From NCBI RefSeq assembly GCF_016937655.1, contig NZ_JAFHKL010000002.1, forward strand, positions 248,001 to 312,000: a DNA stretch of 64,000 bases. The letters are read 5' to 3'. The translations under genes were made by a program, and so were the position numbers. The DNA is from Chromobacterium alkanivorans (GTDB taxonomy: Bacteria; Pseudomonadota; Gammaproteobacteria; Burkholderiales; Chromobacteriaceae). Below the pieces are notes generated by a model. That model was not told where the DNA came from and made no database searches. It saw only the letters and a list, made by a program, of their open reading frames with translations. This document shows, one piece after another, positions 15,334 to 24,600 of the stretch (position 1 is the stretch's first letter; the number at the start of each line of letters is the position of its first letter).

Positions 15334-16982
15334 GATTCACCATTCACTTTCTTGGCCGCAAATTTATAACTTATAAGTTGCGTTTTCTTTTTCTCGTGAA
15401 AGACAGGAGCATCATCATTTTTGTCCTTTTCCAAATCATCGAATTTTGGGGGGATGATGGCGCAAGGCAGCTCGCAGTCATCTTTTGCTTTTATGGCGAT
15501 ATAGTTGAAGTCATATAGAAGAGCATCGACATATGCATTACTGTCACATGCATCAACAATGTCTTTAGCAATAATATAATGTGCGTCTTCAGCATCAAAA
15601 TCTTCACTGGACGCATCGATGCAGCTAGGTGCATATCTGTCGCCCTCTTGCGAAGTTGCAAAAAAATTACTTGGCCACTCTTCTAAAAGCTCTATAAATC
15701 TTAAAAGAACATTATTTATCCCATGCTCCTGAATTATTCTGGGAAAATAAAGATCGTAAGGGCTGATTTTCTTTTTGTTGGGAGACGATCGTTCCAAGTT
15801 TGTTAGCAGCTCCCTGGGGGGCATGCTTGAAATAACATTCAACCTAAAATTTTCAATTCGTTCCATTCTTGCAAGATCAATATTAAAATCAGCCCCCTTT
15901 TCTTTTTTTCTTAATATTATTGCGCCGAGCCTCTTAGTGTAATCATCTATTATTTTTTCCAACATTAACTTCGCCCTTAGTGCGAAATAATCCTCATCCT
16001 GAACCTGATAATCCGTCTCCAAAATTTTTGTGAAAACAGATAATCGAAGCAATGAAGATGAATTCAACACGTTAGCTCCGCTTTTGTTTTCACCAAACAT
16101 CTTATGTCTGTCAACTATATGCTGATCTATTTCAAAAAGCATGGCAGACATATAGCAATCCATGCTTTCTGAGCTTTGCATTCCCTGCGAAGAAGGACAA
16201 ATCTTCAATCGCACATTTTCAATAAGCGCCTTTATCCCTTTAGTGAGTTCTTCGTCATCGAGAGCAAGGGGGAACTTATTTCCATCGAAGTCATGAATAA
16301 TGATTCCAAAATCATTAAGATTATTTTTCTTCAAGGATTCACCAGTTGACTCCAGTGTCCATTTGTACTCTTCAAGAGCAAGCTTTGGCTTTGATATTGC
16401 AGAGCAGCTGTGTAGGTAGACAGGAACGTCAACTCTATAAGCATTTTTGTGCAGATTATTTATTTTTAGGAGAAAATCCTTGGCCACTCCTTGCAAATTA
16501 TATTCAAGCGAGGAGATTTTTCCCTGCCAGTCATTGGGCATAATGTGATTTTTATCTATAAGTCCTTTATCAAAAAGCTCCTTCATAAACCCAGCAATAA
16601 CTTCTTCCGACTTCCCTTCAGGAAGTCTTTTTAAGTATGGCCTTACATCAGCAGTCGAAATTATTCCTCTTTTTCTTGAAATAATTGTCTCGATAGCATC
16701 TTTATAGCTGGAAAAATCAGATCCTTTATAATGTTTAACCTGGTGGATTGAAACATAGTTCTCCTTGTATTTTATGGAGAAATCTTCAATCCATTCATAT
16801 TCAATTTGATAATCATTCAAAAAACTATAAAGATCTTCCCTGCTAAAATTGTGCGTTTCACAATTTTCTTTTATTATGCACAGGCAAACATACAATCCTA
16901 CCTTCCCTTGATAATTGAAACCATTCCACGATGGTGTGGCATCGTGAACCATCGGCTTAACATCTTCACTTTTTGTTGACAT
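15327..16982 (-). CDS. ABC-3C effector component with nuclease-like N-terminus
   Basis: The 551-aa protein begins with a motif block typical of restriction-endonuclease-like effectors: SWNGFNYQGKVGLYVCL (residues 18-34), IEYEWIEDFSI with Glu/Asp at 61-67, and HQVKHYK with Gln81-x-Lys83. Together these fit a PD-(D/E)xK arrangement. The remaining ~450 residues are helical and probably form the C-terminal domain that binds the other components. I infer that it cuts DNA or RNA when the ATPase senses an invader. It is the first gene of the operon. Codon use is AT-rich and foreign to the chromosome. Confidence 0.72.
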   Translation of the reverse strand: MSTKSEDVKPMVHDATPSWNGFNYQGKVGLYVCLCIIKENCETHNFSREDLYSFLNDYQIEYEWIEDFSIKYKENYVSIHQVKHYKGSDFSSYKDAIETIISRKRGIISTADVRPYLKRLPEGKSEEVIAGFMKELFDKGLIDKNHIMPNDWQGKISSLEYNLQGVAKDFLLKINNLHKNAYRVDVPVYLHSCSAISKPKLALEEYKWTLESTGESLKKNNLNDFGIIIHDFDGNKFPLALDDEELTKGIKALIENVRLKICPSSQGMQSSESMDCYMSAMLFEIDQHIVDRHKMFGENKSGANVLNSSSLLRLSVFTKILETDYQVQDEDYFALRAKLMLEKIIDDYTKRLGAIILRKKEKGADFNIDLARMERIENFRLNVISSMPPRELLTNLERSSPNKKKISPYDLYFPRIIQEHGINNVLLRFIELLEEWPSNFFATSQEGDRYAPSCIDASSEDFDAEDAHYIIAKDIVDACDSNAYVDALLYDFNYIAIKAKDDCELPCAIIPPKFDDLEKDKNDDAPVFHEKKKTQLISYKFAAKKVNGESC

Positions 16983-17010
16983 ATCTTGTTCAATCTAACC
17001 AATGTAAGAA

Positions 17011-17019
17011 ATTATGCCA
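17011..17019 (-). promoter_or_regulatory. Possible extended -10 promoter of the ABC-3C operon
   Basis: Read on the minus strand, TGGCATAAT is an extended -10 (TGn plus a hexamer one base from TATAAT), about 30 bases before the effector ATG. No good -35 is seen, which is acceptable for an extended -10 promoter. Confidence 0.4.
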
Positions 17020-17039
17020 CATCCGATCCCATTATTTTT

Positions 17040-17400
17040 TTAATATTCACCTGGGTTCGTGACTCTTTCTTTTAAAAGTTCAACATGGCTAATAACCCCA
17101 ACCATCTTTCCCGGTGCGTTGAGGTTATCAAGTGCTTCAAAGGCAATTTCTAATGTTTCTTCATCCAGAGTGCCAAATCCCTCATCCAAGAACAATGAAT
17201 CGATTGAAGTTTTATGGCTTACTAAGTCTGAAAGCGCCAAAGCTAGCGCCAAACTTACTAAGAAAATTTCTCCTCCCGACAACGTGCGGGTATCTCGGGT
17301 GACGTCTCCCTGCTAGGTATCGACGATTTCCAGCTCAAGCTCACCTGTCAATTGGCGGAGCGCATAGACAGTTAGAGCGGCTGACAAAACCCCTGATGCT
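17040..17400 (-). pseudogene. sbcC: Remnant of exonuclease subunit SbcC (C-terminal end)
   Basis: The frame contains the C-terminal ATPase signature of SbcC: LSGGEIFLVSLALALALSDL, then FLDEGFGTLDEETL and VGVISHVELLKERV. Reading further upstream in the same frame gives LRQLTGELELEIVDT, an in-frame TAG, then QGDVTRDTRT before LSGGE. Real SbcC has about 1000 residues or more and continues past KER(I/V). Here the N-terminal domain and coiled coil are missing, the signature region is broken by a stop, and the end is replaced by TNPGEY. It is a dead fragment beside the ABC-3C operon. Confidence 0.82.
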
Positions 17401-17418
17401 GCGTTGCGCCGAGCTGCC

Positions 17419-17718
17419 TCAGCCGTAATACTGAGTTTTGTTAGCCGCTTTTAAAGCAGCATGGACGCCAGGCATCAGCTCGTTATACGGATGGCAGTCC
17501 TGTAGCTCTTGGTGCTCACTGACCCAATCATTCAAAAACTGGACTTCTCGCGCATTGATTTCTTGATCAATAGCGATCCCCTCCACAATGCCAACAAGAG
17601 AGTTGATCGACTTGTCTAGCTGTGAACGACCTGTGAAATGGAAGTAAGACCTGAAATCCTGGAGCATGGAGTCCTCGACGGTTTTGCAAAAGCACATCAA
17701 ACCAAAATCATATGCCAT
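17419..17718 (-). pseudogene. Truncated BRCT-family protein (N-terminal module only)
   Basis: The 99-aa frame carries FHFTGRSQLDKSINSLVGIV and IDQEINAREVQFLNDWV, which resemble the N-terminal module of a widespread family that normally continues into a C-terminal BRCT domain. Here the frame stops soon after PYNELMPGVHAAL, so the BRCT part is missing. It could still be translated as a short protein, but in company with the sbcC fragment I read it as a remnant. Confidence 0.6.
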
Positions 17719-17860
17719 ACAACTAACAATGTCACACGACTAATATCAAACCCACTGCTATCTCCCCAAGCGCTTCCTCCAGAAAGCCGCCCCCTTCTTG
17801 ACGCCCCATCCCCGCCTCAGTAACCTGTGCCTCGCGCTGCGCCCAATAACGCCGCGTCGG

Positions 17861-18000
17861 GTTTGGAAGCCCGTGATCTACTGAACCTAGCGGCACCGCC
17901 GCTGTATAGGTTCGCCTAGCTGTACCCTCGTAGTACCCGCAAGAGGGCAGGCCGTGGCATTGAGCCTTACGGCTGCCGTAGTAGATCGCGGTCTTCCAAC
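17861..18000 (+). ncRNA. Candidate structured RNA with four-way junction
   Basis: A closing stem of about 21 pairs joins 17861-17882 to 17980-18000 with few mismatches. Inside, three hairpins branch off: 17883-17913 (GAACCTA/TAGGTTC extended by GCGGC/GCCGC), 17914-17952 (GCCT/AGGC with CCCTC/GAGGG) and 17956-17977 (GGCA/TGCC with GCC/GGC). Almost every base is accounted for. I recognise no known riboswitch, tRNA or intron. It could be an ncRNA, a leader element of the gene at 18061, or a DNA cruciform of a mobile element; the strand is assumed. Confidence 0.5.
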
Positions 18001-18010
18001 CTTGTCACGT

Positions 18011-18036
18011 GCCTGTCCAAGCCTCTCCGGGCAGGC
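18011..18036 (+). other. Hairpin in the leader of the 96-aa gene
   Basis: GCCTGTCC and GGGCAGGC pair over 8 positions with one G-T wobble and a 10-base loop. It ends 14 bases before the TAGGAGA ribosome-binding site of the gene at 18061. Confidence 0.4.
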
Positions 18037-18060
18037 TCCAAAGCTGACTAGGAGACCGCA

Positions 18061-18351
18061 ATGACGCCTTCCCATCCGCACTCCGCTTTCGCCAAACCAC
18101 CGCCTGATCCACAGACCCAAACCCTGGCCGCCTGCGCTCTGGCCTTGAACTGCCTCGTCACCCTTCGTCACGTTCTTGACGCTTTCCAATCCCACGCCAC
18201 ACAGACACAACAGCCCCGTTTGCAGCATCTGGCTTGCGCCGCCACCGCGGTGCTGGACGATTGCGCCAACCAGCTGCAGAGCCTTTCCTATGACTCTCTT
18301 CCCTGCCCGCAGGGCGAGAAGCAGACAAACCCTGACACCGCGCTGCGCTGA
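18061..18351 (+). CDS. Hypothetical protein, 96 aa
   Basis: The ATG at 18061 follows TAGGAGA at a good distance, and the gene is on the same strand as the LysR gene that starts 29 bases after its stop. The protein is mostly helical (LALNCLVTLRHVLDAFQSH and LQHLACAATAVLDDCANQL), with a Pro-rich start and no signal peptide. I recognise no family. A 160-aa frame opposite it lacks a comparable start site. Evidence for expression is moderate. Confidence 0.5.
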   Translation: MTPSHPHSAFAKPPPDPQTQTLAACALALNCLVTLRHVLDAFQSHATQTQQPRLQHLACAATAVLDDCANQLQSLSYDSLPCPQGEKQTNPDTALR

Positions 18352-18380
18352 GGCACGGCGGCCCTTCATGGGAGCTAGGG

Positions 18381-19340
18381 ATGAACACTCGCTTTGTTGA
18401 AGCCTTTATCTGGGTGGCGCGTTTGGGCAGCTTTCGCGCGGCGGCTGACCGGTTGTTTCTGACCCAGGCCGCCATTTCCCACCGCATCGCCGCGCTGGAG
18501 CAGGAGTTGGGCGGCCGGGTGTTTGAGCGCAAGCCGCGCGGGCTGAGGCTAACGCCCCTGGGCAGCCGGCTTTTGCCTTATGGCGCGCGCTTGCTGGAGC
18601 TGGAAACGGAGATCATGCAACTGGACCGGCCTGGCGCGCCTTTGCTGGGGCTGGTGCGCATTGGCGTGATAGAAAGCGTGGCGCACACCTGGCTGGTGCG
18701 TTTCCTCCAGCACCTGCAAAGCAAGTACCCCGGCATAGAGGTGCAACTGAGTTCCGAAACCACGGAGAAGCTGCGCCATAGCCTGCGCGCGGCGGAGATC
18801 GACATCGCCCTGCAAAGCGATGCGGCGCTGGGGGACGGCATTGTCAGCCGGCCCTGTCTGCCGCTGGCCATGGGCTGGGTGGGGCCGCCGGGCAAGGCGC
18901 GGCCGGAGGAGGCCAGCCTGGACCAGTTGCTGCGCACGCCCATCATCACCATGAGCCGGGGCTCCCAGCCTTACTTGGCGGTAAAGGACTTGTACCGCAA
19001 GGCGCGGCTGCCGCCGGGCAAGCTGCATTGCGTCAGTTCCATCGCTGCCCTTGCGCGCTTGGTGCAAGCGGGCTTTGGCTATGCCTTGCTGCCGCTGGCT
19101 CCGGTGCGGGACAAGATAGAGCGCGGGGATTTGCGCTGGATTCCCTGCGCGCAGCCGCTGCCGGCCCAGCAATTGGTGGTGAGTCATCTGGAGCGCGACG
19201 CGTCCGAAGCCATCAACTTGGTAGCGGAGCTGGCCTGCCGCGAGTCGAACGATTTTGTCCGCGCCCTACCCGCCCCTTATGCGCCGCCGGCGGAATTGGC
19301 CCTGATAGATGGGCCAAGCTGCGCCGATAAGAAAAGCTGA
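18381..19340 (+). CDS. LysR-family transcriptional regulator
   Basis: The 319-aa protein has the N-terminal winged helix-turn-helix of LysR regulators (residues 1-60: FRAAADRLFLTQAAISHRIAALEQELG) and a periplasmic-binding-like effector domain from about residue 90 (VRIGVIESVAHTWLVRFLQ). It lies just upstream of, and on the same strand as, an EthD-like gene and an MHS transporter gene, which it may regulate. The ligand cannot be told from sequence; transporter context suggests a small organic acid or related metabolite. Confidence 0.92.
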   Translation: MNTRFVEAFIWVARLGSFRAAADRLFLTQAAISHRIAALEQELGGRVFERKPRGLRLTPLGSRLLPYGARLLELETEIMQLDRPGAPLLGLVRIGVIESVAHTWLVRFLQHLQSKYPGIEVQLSSETTEKLRHSLRAAEIDIALQSDAALGDGIVSRPCLPLAMGWVGPPGKARPEEASLDQLLRTPIITMSRGSQPYLAVKDLYRKARLPPGKLHCVSSIAALARLVQAGFGYALLPLAPVRDKIERGDLRWIPCAQPLPAQQLVVSHLERDASEAINLVAELACRESNDFVRALPAPYAPPAELALIDGPSCADKKS

Positions 19341-19426
19341 TCAAGCGCCGCAATAATTACTCGTTTGTCCTGCCTCGGCGCGGCGGCGATCATCGCGACA
19401 TGTCAGCAGCCCTCTGGAGGCTTTCC

Positions 19427-20083
19427 ATGCGCCCACCTTCTCCCGCCATGCTCGTGGTCGCGTCCAATGTCGACGCGGTGGACGAAGCCGATTTCAACCA
19501 GTGGTACGACCGGGAACACCTCGAAGAGCGCGTGCGCCTGCCCGGCTTCATCTCCGCCGCGCGCTATCAATCCGAACAGGCGGAACACCGTTATCTGGGC
19601 TTGTATCTAGCGGAGTCCCTGGACTGTTTCTCGTCTGACGCTTATCAGACCGCGTTCCGACATCAGACCGAGTGGTCGCAAACCAATTTGCGGCGCATGC
19701 GCCAACCCATGCGCCGGGTTTGTCGGGTGTTGGCGGAGGTGGGGCAAGGCAGCGGCAGTTGCCTGCTGATGCTGCCGCTGTCCACCTTGGCCCGGGCCGA
19801 CGAACTGGCGACCCAAGCGCGGGCCTTTGGCCAAGCCCATATCCAGTCCTCCGGCTTTGTCCGCTCTTGCTTGCTGTGGCCGGACGCGGAACTCAGCCAA
19901 CCGCTGCCTAACGAGTCGCTGAGCAATCGTCTGCTGCGGCCCTTGCTGCTGATGGAGTGCAGCCATGAAGCTGCGCGCCGCCATGCGCTGGAGCTGGCCT
20001 GCTTGCTTCTGGACGGCCAGGCTCAGGATGCCGCCCGCTACGATCTCAAATGGAAACTGTTTGCCGAGGAGTTGAGCCGATGA
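19427..20083 (+). CDS. EthD/dimeric alpha-beta barrel-like protein
   Basis: I place the start at 19427 because GGAGG lies six bases before it; the frame is also open from 19400. The 218-aa product contains ASNVDAVDEADFNQWYDREH followed by LEERVRLPGFISAARYQ, the hallmark (F-N-x-WYD-x-EH...PGF) of EthD/DUF4286-like ferredoxin-fold proteins. These often assist degradative pathways. Its stop overlaps the start of the transporter gene (ATGA), so the two are coupled. A catabolic role for a substrate imported by the transporter is inferred. Confidence 0.75.
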   Translation: MRPPSPAMLVVASNVDAVDEADFNQWYDREHLEERVRLPGFISAARYQSEQAEHRYLGLYLAESLDCFSSDAYQTAFRHQTEWSQTNLRRMRQPMRRVCRVLAEVGQGSGSCLLMLPLSTLARADELATQARAFGQAHIQSSGFVRSCLLWPDAELSQPLPNESLSNRLLRPLLLMECSHEAARRHALELACLLLDGQAQDAARYDLKWKLFAEELSR

Positions 20084-21399
20084 CGCAGACCCACGCCACA
20101 GTGACGCCGCCGGACCGCCAGACCGCCGTCCGCCCCAAAATGGGCCGCCTGGCCGTGGCCAGCATGTTGGGCACCACGCTGGAGTGGTACGACTTCACGG
20201 TGTACAACCTGATGGCGGCCCTGGTGTTCAACGTGCTGTTCTTTCCCTCCTTCGATCCCTTAACCGGCACCATCCTCGCCTTTTCCACTTACGCGGTGGG
20301 TTATCTGTCGCGCCCTTTGGGCGGCGCAGTATTCGGCCACCTGGGCGACAAGCTGGGCCGCCGTTTCGTGCTGATCGCCACCCTGCTGCTGATGGGGGTG
20401 GTCACGGCCCTGATGGGATTGCTGCCCACTTACCGGGACTGGGGCATCTGGAGCCCGCTGCTGCTGGTGAGCCTGCGCTTTTTGCAAGGCGCGGCGATTG
20501 GCGGGGAATGGGCCGGCGCAGTGCTGTTGTCCATGGAGCACGGCGCGCCGACGCAGCGCGGCCGCAATGCGTCGTTTACTCAGGTGGGGCCGTCCTGCGG
20601 CACTTTGCTGGGCACCGGGGCGATTGCCGCACTGTCCTGGTGGCTAAGCCCGGACGCTTTTCTGGAATGGGGCTGGCGCGTGCCTTTCCTGTCCAGCGTC
20701 CTATTGGTGGTTTTTGGCCTGTGGCTACGGCGCGGCGTGGAGGAGACCCCGGTGTTTCAGTCCTTGGAAATCCGCCAGCTCAAGGCCGCCACGCCGGTGC
20801 GGGAGGTGTTCACCGGTCATTGGCGGCGCTTGCTGCTGGCCGGCGGCGTGCGTATCGGTTCCGATGTCTTGTACGCGCTGGTGGTGGTGTTCACGCTGAC
20901 TTACGTGACCACGGTGCTGCAATTGCCGCGCTCCTTGGCCCTGACGGTGACGATGATAGGCGCGGCGGTGAATGCGCTGGCCGTGCCGCTGTTTGGCGTA
21001 CTGTCGGACCGCTGGGGACGCCGCCCGGTGTACGCGACGGGCGCATTGCTGGGCGCGCTGTGGGCGTTCCAGTATTTCCAGTTGATGGATAGCCAACAGC
21101 CGCTGCAGATCGGCGTCGCGGTGGTGGGCGGCCTGCTGGTCCACGCGATGATGTTCGGCCCGCAAGCGGCTTTCGTCACCGAGCAGTTCCCGTCTCGCGT
21201 CCGCTACGCCGGCTCGTCCTTGGCTTACACCCTGGCCGGCATCGTAGGCGGCGGCTTCGCGCCCTTGATCATCACCAGCCTGTACCGGGCCTTTGATTCC
21301 ACACTGGCCATTTCCGCCTATGTGCTGACCGCTCTGTGCCTGACGCTGCTGGCCTTGCTGCTGGCGCGGGAAACCGCGAAGCAAGCGCTGGAGGAGTAA
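20080..21399 (+). CDS. MHS-family (MFS) metabolite:H+ symporter
   Basis: The 439-aa protein starts at the ATG overlapping the previous stop, with GAGGAG upstream. It shows about twelve hydrophobic segments and the MFS loop motif GHLGDKLGRRFVLI between helices 2 and 3, plus LSDRWGRRPVYATGALLGA in the second half. The start MGRLAVASMLGTTLEWYDFTVYN is typical of metabolite:H+ symporters such as ShiA, ProP and KgtP. It imports an organic acid or related solute across the inner membrane; the substrate is unknown. It is part of the LysR/EthD-like gene set. Confidence 0.92.
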   Translation: MTQTHATVTPPDRQTAVRPKMGRLAVASMLGTTLEWYDFTVYNLMAALVFNVLFFPSFDPLTGTILAFSTYAVGYLSRPLGGAVFGHLGDKLGRRFVLIATLLLMGVVTALMGLLPTYRDWGIWSPLLLVSLRFLQGAAIGGEWAGAVLLSMEHGAPTQRGRNASFTQVGPSCGTLLGTGAIAALSWWLSPDAFLEWGWRVPFLSSVLLVVFGLWLRRGVEETPVFQSLEIRQLKAATPVREVFTGHWRRLLLAGGVRIGSDVLYALVVVFTLTYVTTVLQLPRSLALTVTMIGAAVNALAVPLFGVLSDRWGRRPVYATGALLGALWAFQYFQLMDSQQPLQIGVAVVGGLLVHAMMFGPQAAFVTEQFPSRVRYAGSSLAYTLAGIVGGGFAPLIITSLYRAFDSTLAISAYVLTALCLTLLALLLARETAKQALEE

Positions 21400-21404
21400 A
21401 CCAG

Positions 21405-21668
21405 ATGAACACGCTGACTTTTCAGATTGAAGGGCTGGGGCCGCGACGCTTCGAGCCGCGGCAGTTGATCATCGCCAGCTGGGACGGAGCCTACGCCACG
21501 CTACAATGCGAAGAGATGGACGCTTGTCTGGTGCAGAGCCTGATTAACATTCGCTGCCAGCCACCCAAACAAAGCGGCTTGCGGCAAAGGAAACCTTTCA
21601 ACGCTATGGCGCCCGGAAAGTGGCGGTCCAGGCGGCGAACTGCTCCGCCGGCATCGGCGCGGCAATGA
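21405..21668 (+). pseudogene. Truncated gene start, possibly DUF2848-like
   Basis: Six bases after the transporter stop, an ATG opens MNTLTFQIEGLGPRRFEPRQLIIASWDG, which resembles the N-terminus of DUF2848 proteins (normally over 200 aa). The similarity fades after about 45 residues. The frame then runs 65 bases into the 3' end of the convergent GGDEF/EAL gene and stops. It looks like the leftover 5' end of a fourth operon gene lost by deletion. The family guess is weak. Confidence 0.4.
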
Positions 21669-24600
21669 AATACCCCTGCGCGTAGTCGCATCCCAACTCG
21701 CGCAGGCTCTGCCAATCCGCGGCGGATTCCACTCCCTCCGCGACCACCTGCCGCCCCAGGTGGTGCACCAGTTCGATGGTGGACTTGACGATCATGGCGG
21801 AGTCTTTGTCCTGCGACATATTCATCACAAAGGACTGATCAATCTTTATGTAATCCACCGGCAGTTTCTGCAGATAGCTCAGCGACGAGTAGCCGGTGCC
21901 AAAATCATCCACGTACAGTGCGACACCGGCGCATCGCAGTTCGTGCAACAAGGCCAGCGCCGACTCCGGGTCCAACATCACCGAGCTTTCCGTGATTTCC
22001 AGCTCCAGCAAGCCGGTGGGAATCGAACGCTGCTCCTGCCAGAGCCTCAGCTTGTCCGGCAAGGCGTCATCCTGCAGATTGCGCGCGGACAGGTTGACCG
22101 CGATGGGCAGCATCAGTTGCTGCCGCTGCCAGGCTTGCAGCAGCTCCAGCGTTGCGGTAATGACCCACTCGGTCAACGGATGAATCAGCCCGGACCGTTC
22201 GGCGATGTCGATGAAGGCGCCGGGAGCCAGCAAGCCATGCTGTGGATGCTGCCAGCGCACCAAGGCCTCGGCGCCGCAGACCTGAGCATCCGCCAGGCGG
22301 ACCTTGGGCTGCAGATACAAACGCAGTTCGCCCTGCCCTATGGCACGGCGCAGTTCTCTGGCCAGCATCAGCCGCTCGGCCTGCGTTTCGCCCTTGCCTG
22401 GCTCGTACACGTAATAAGCCACCCCTCGCTGCTTGGCCTGCTGTGCCGCCTTGCCCATGTGGCGCAACAAGTCGTGCACGTTTCCCCCATGTTGAGGGAA
22501 CAACGCTATTCCCACCCTTGCCGCAACATCCAGGGTCAGCCCCGCCACTTCAAAAGCGCTGGCCATCGTCCAGGTGACCGCCGTGACCAGCACCAATGCC
22601 TCTTGTGCATCGGCATCGGGCAGCAACACCGCAAATTCGTCGCCGCGCACCCGTGCGGCCAGGGCGGCGGCCGGCAAGCAATCCTTCAGGCGAGTGCCAA
22701 ACTCGCACAACACTTGGTCGCCCTGCGCAAAGCCGAGCACCTCATTGATTTCCCCTAGCCGTTCGATATTGAACTGCAGCACGGCCAGCACGCGGCCCTC
22801 CTGGCTAGCGTGCACAATCGCCAACGTCAACGCCTCTTCAAACTGCAACATATTGGGCAGACCCGTCAGTTGATCGTGACGCAACATTTGTTGCATGGCG
22901 ACGCGGGCCTGTTCCCGTTCCCGCTGCGCCCGCAGGGTGCCAATGCCGAATGCCAGATCGGCGCTGGCCTCGATCAGCAAGTCGATCTCGTCGTCGTCGA
23001 AGGTATCCGCCTGCCTGTCGTAAATGGTCAGCGCGCCGATGACTCGGCCATCCACCTGCAATGGGCAGGCCAGGCCGGATGCCGCGCCATGCAGCAAGGC
23101 CCGCAAGGCCTCGTACCGGCTGTCGTTCTGCATGTCGCGCGCCAGTTGCACCTTGCCGGTACGCACGGCGGTTGGCGTGATGCTGATGCCGCCAGCGGCG
23201 TCGGCCCTGCCCAGAACAATGCTTTTCAGTTCGTCCAGCCCGCCGGCAAAGCCGCATTGAGCCATCGGCCGTAGCGTTTGCGCATCCCCATCGCCATACC
23301 AGATCACAGCCATGCTATAGCCGCCGGCCTCGACGATGGCACGGCAGCTGCTGTCCAGCAATTGCGGCTCGTCCCTGGCGCGCAACATGGCGCGATTTCC
23401 GGCGCTGAGAGTACGTAGGGCACGGGAAACATGTTCCAACTCGCTCACCTGCTGCAACAGCTCGCTGTTGAGCAACTGGATATGCTCTTCCGCCGCCTTG
23501 CGCTCGGTGACGTCGATGCCCAGCACGTAATAGCCGATGACTTCCGCCTGTTCATTGCGCTTGGGCACATAGCGGATGTTCTGCCAAATCCCCGGGAAAG
23601 GCTGCCAGTCATAGCTCAGCGGCTCGCCGGACAGCGCTTGGTCAATGTACGGGCAGGCAACGGCATAGCGCTCCGCCCCCAGTATCTCGCTCACGGCGCA
23701 GCCGGTGATGCTTGCACGCTCGGGCGCAAAACGTAGCCGATACTGCTCGTTGACATAGACATAGAGGCGGTCTGCATTGACATAGGCGATCAGCACCGGC
23801 ACTGAGCTGAGAATGGCGTGCAGATGCGCCTCGCTTTCCCGCCAGCGTGATGTCTGATCCTGCACGCGCTCGGTCAACAGGGTGTTCTGCGCAAGAATGG
23901 TCAGCCGGGCATCCCTCTCGGCCGTGCTGTCGCGGAATACGACCACCACGCCGTTCAATAGGCCACTGCTGGCGATAATCGGGGCCACGGTGTAGCTGAT
24001 CGGGCACTGCCGGCCGTCGCGCGCCACCAGCTCCCCATGCCAGGACTCCGGCATGCGCAGGGACTGAGTCACCATTCTTGTGCCGCACGCCAATAAATCG
24101 ATAGCCCGGTCGTCTTTATCCCGCCGCACGGTCAATATCTGTGACAGGGGCAAGCCGACGGCCTCGGCAGCCGGCCAGCCTGTGAGAAGTTCTGCGATCC
24201 GGTTGCAACGGGTAACCAACCCAGCGGCATTGACGGAGACTACCGCGTCCCCAATGGAGTGCAGCGTGGCGGCCAGGTTTTCCTCGCTGGACGCCAATGC
24301 CGCGCGGCTGGCGCTGAGCGCCCGCCATTGCCGCCGCACCATGAAATAAGTCCCGCCCAGCAACAGATATAGCGTGATGCCGCTCAGGCCGTTCCACCAT
24401 AGCAGCCGCTGCTGCGAGCGCTCATAATCAACCTGCCTCCGCTCCAGCACGTGGTGCTCTTCCTGGTCCATCTCGTCCAGTAAGCGATAAACCTGCGCGC
24501 GGGAGGCGCGTAGCGGCGCTTGCGCCGCGTAAGCGCTGGCCGCCGCGCTGCCATACTGACGATACAAGCGCTCCACTTCACGAGAGATCGCCAGACGCTG

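Noticed and set aside
17861-18000. Integron attC site or tRNA-like gene
   Set aside because: The end sequences do not fit the RYYYAAC/GTTRRRY layout of attC, and no anticodon or T-loop signature is present despite the cloverleaf-like shape.
17887-18369. A 160-codon minus-strand gene
   Set aside because: It would overlap the structured element and the LysR-side small gene, which has a better start site and co-orientation with its neighbour.
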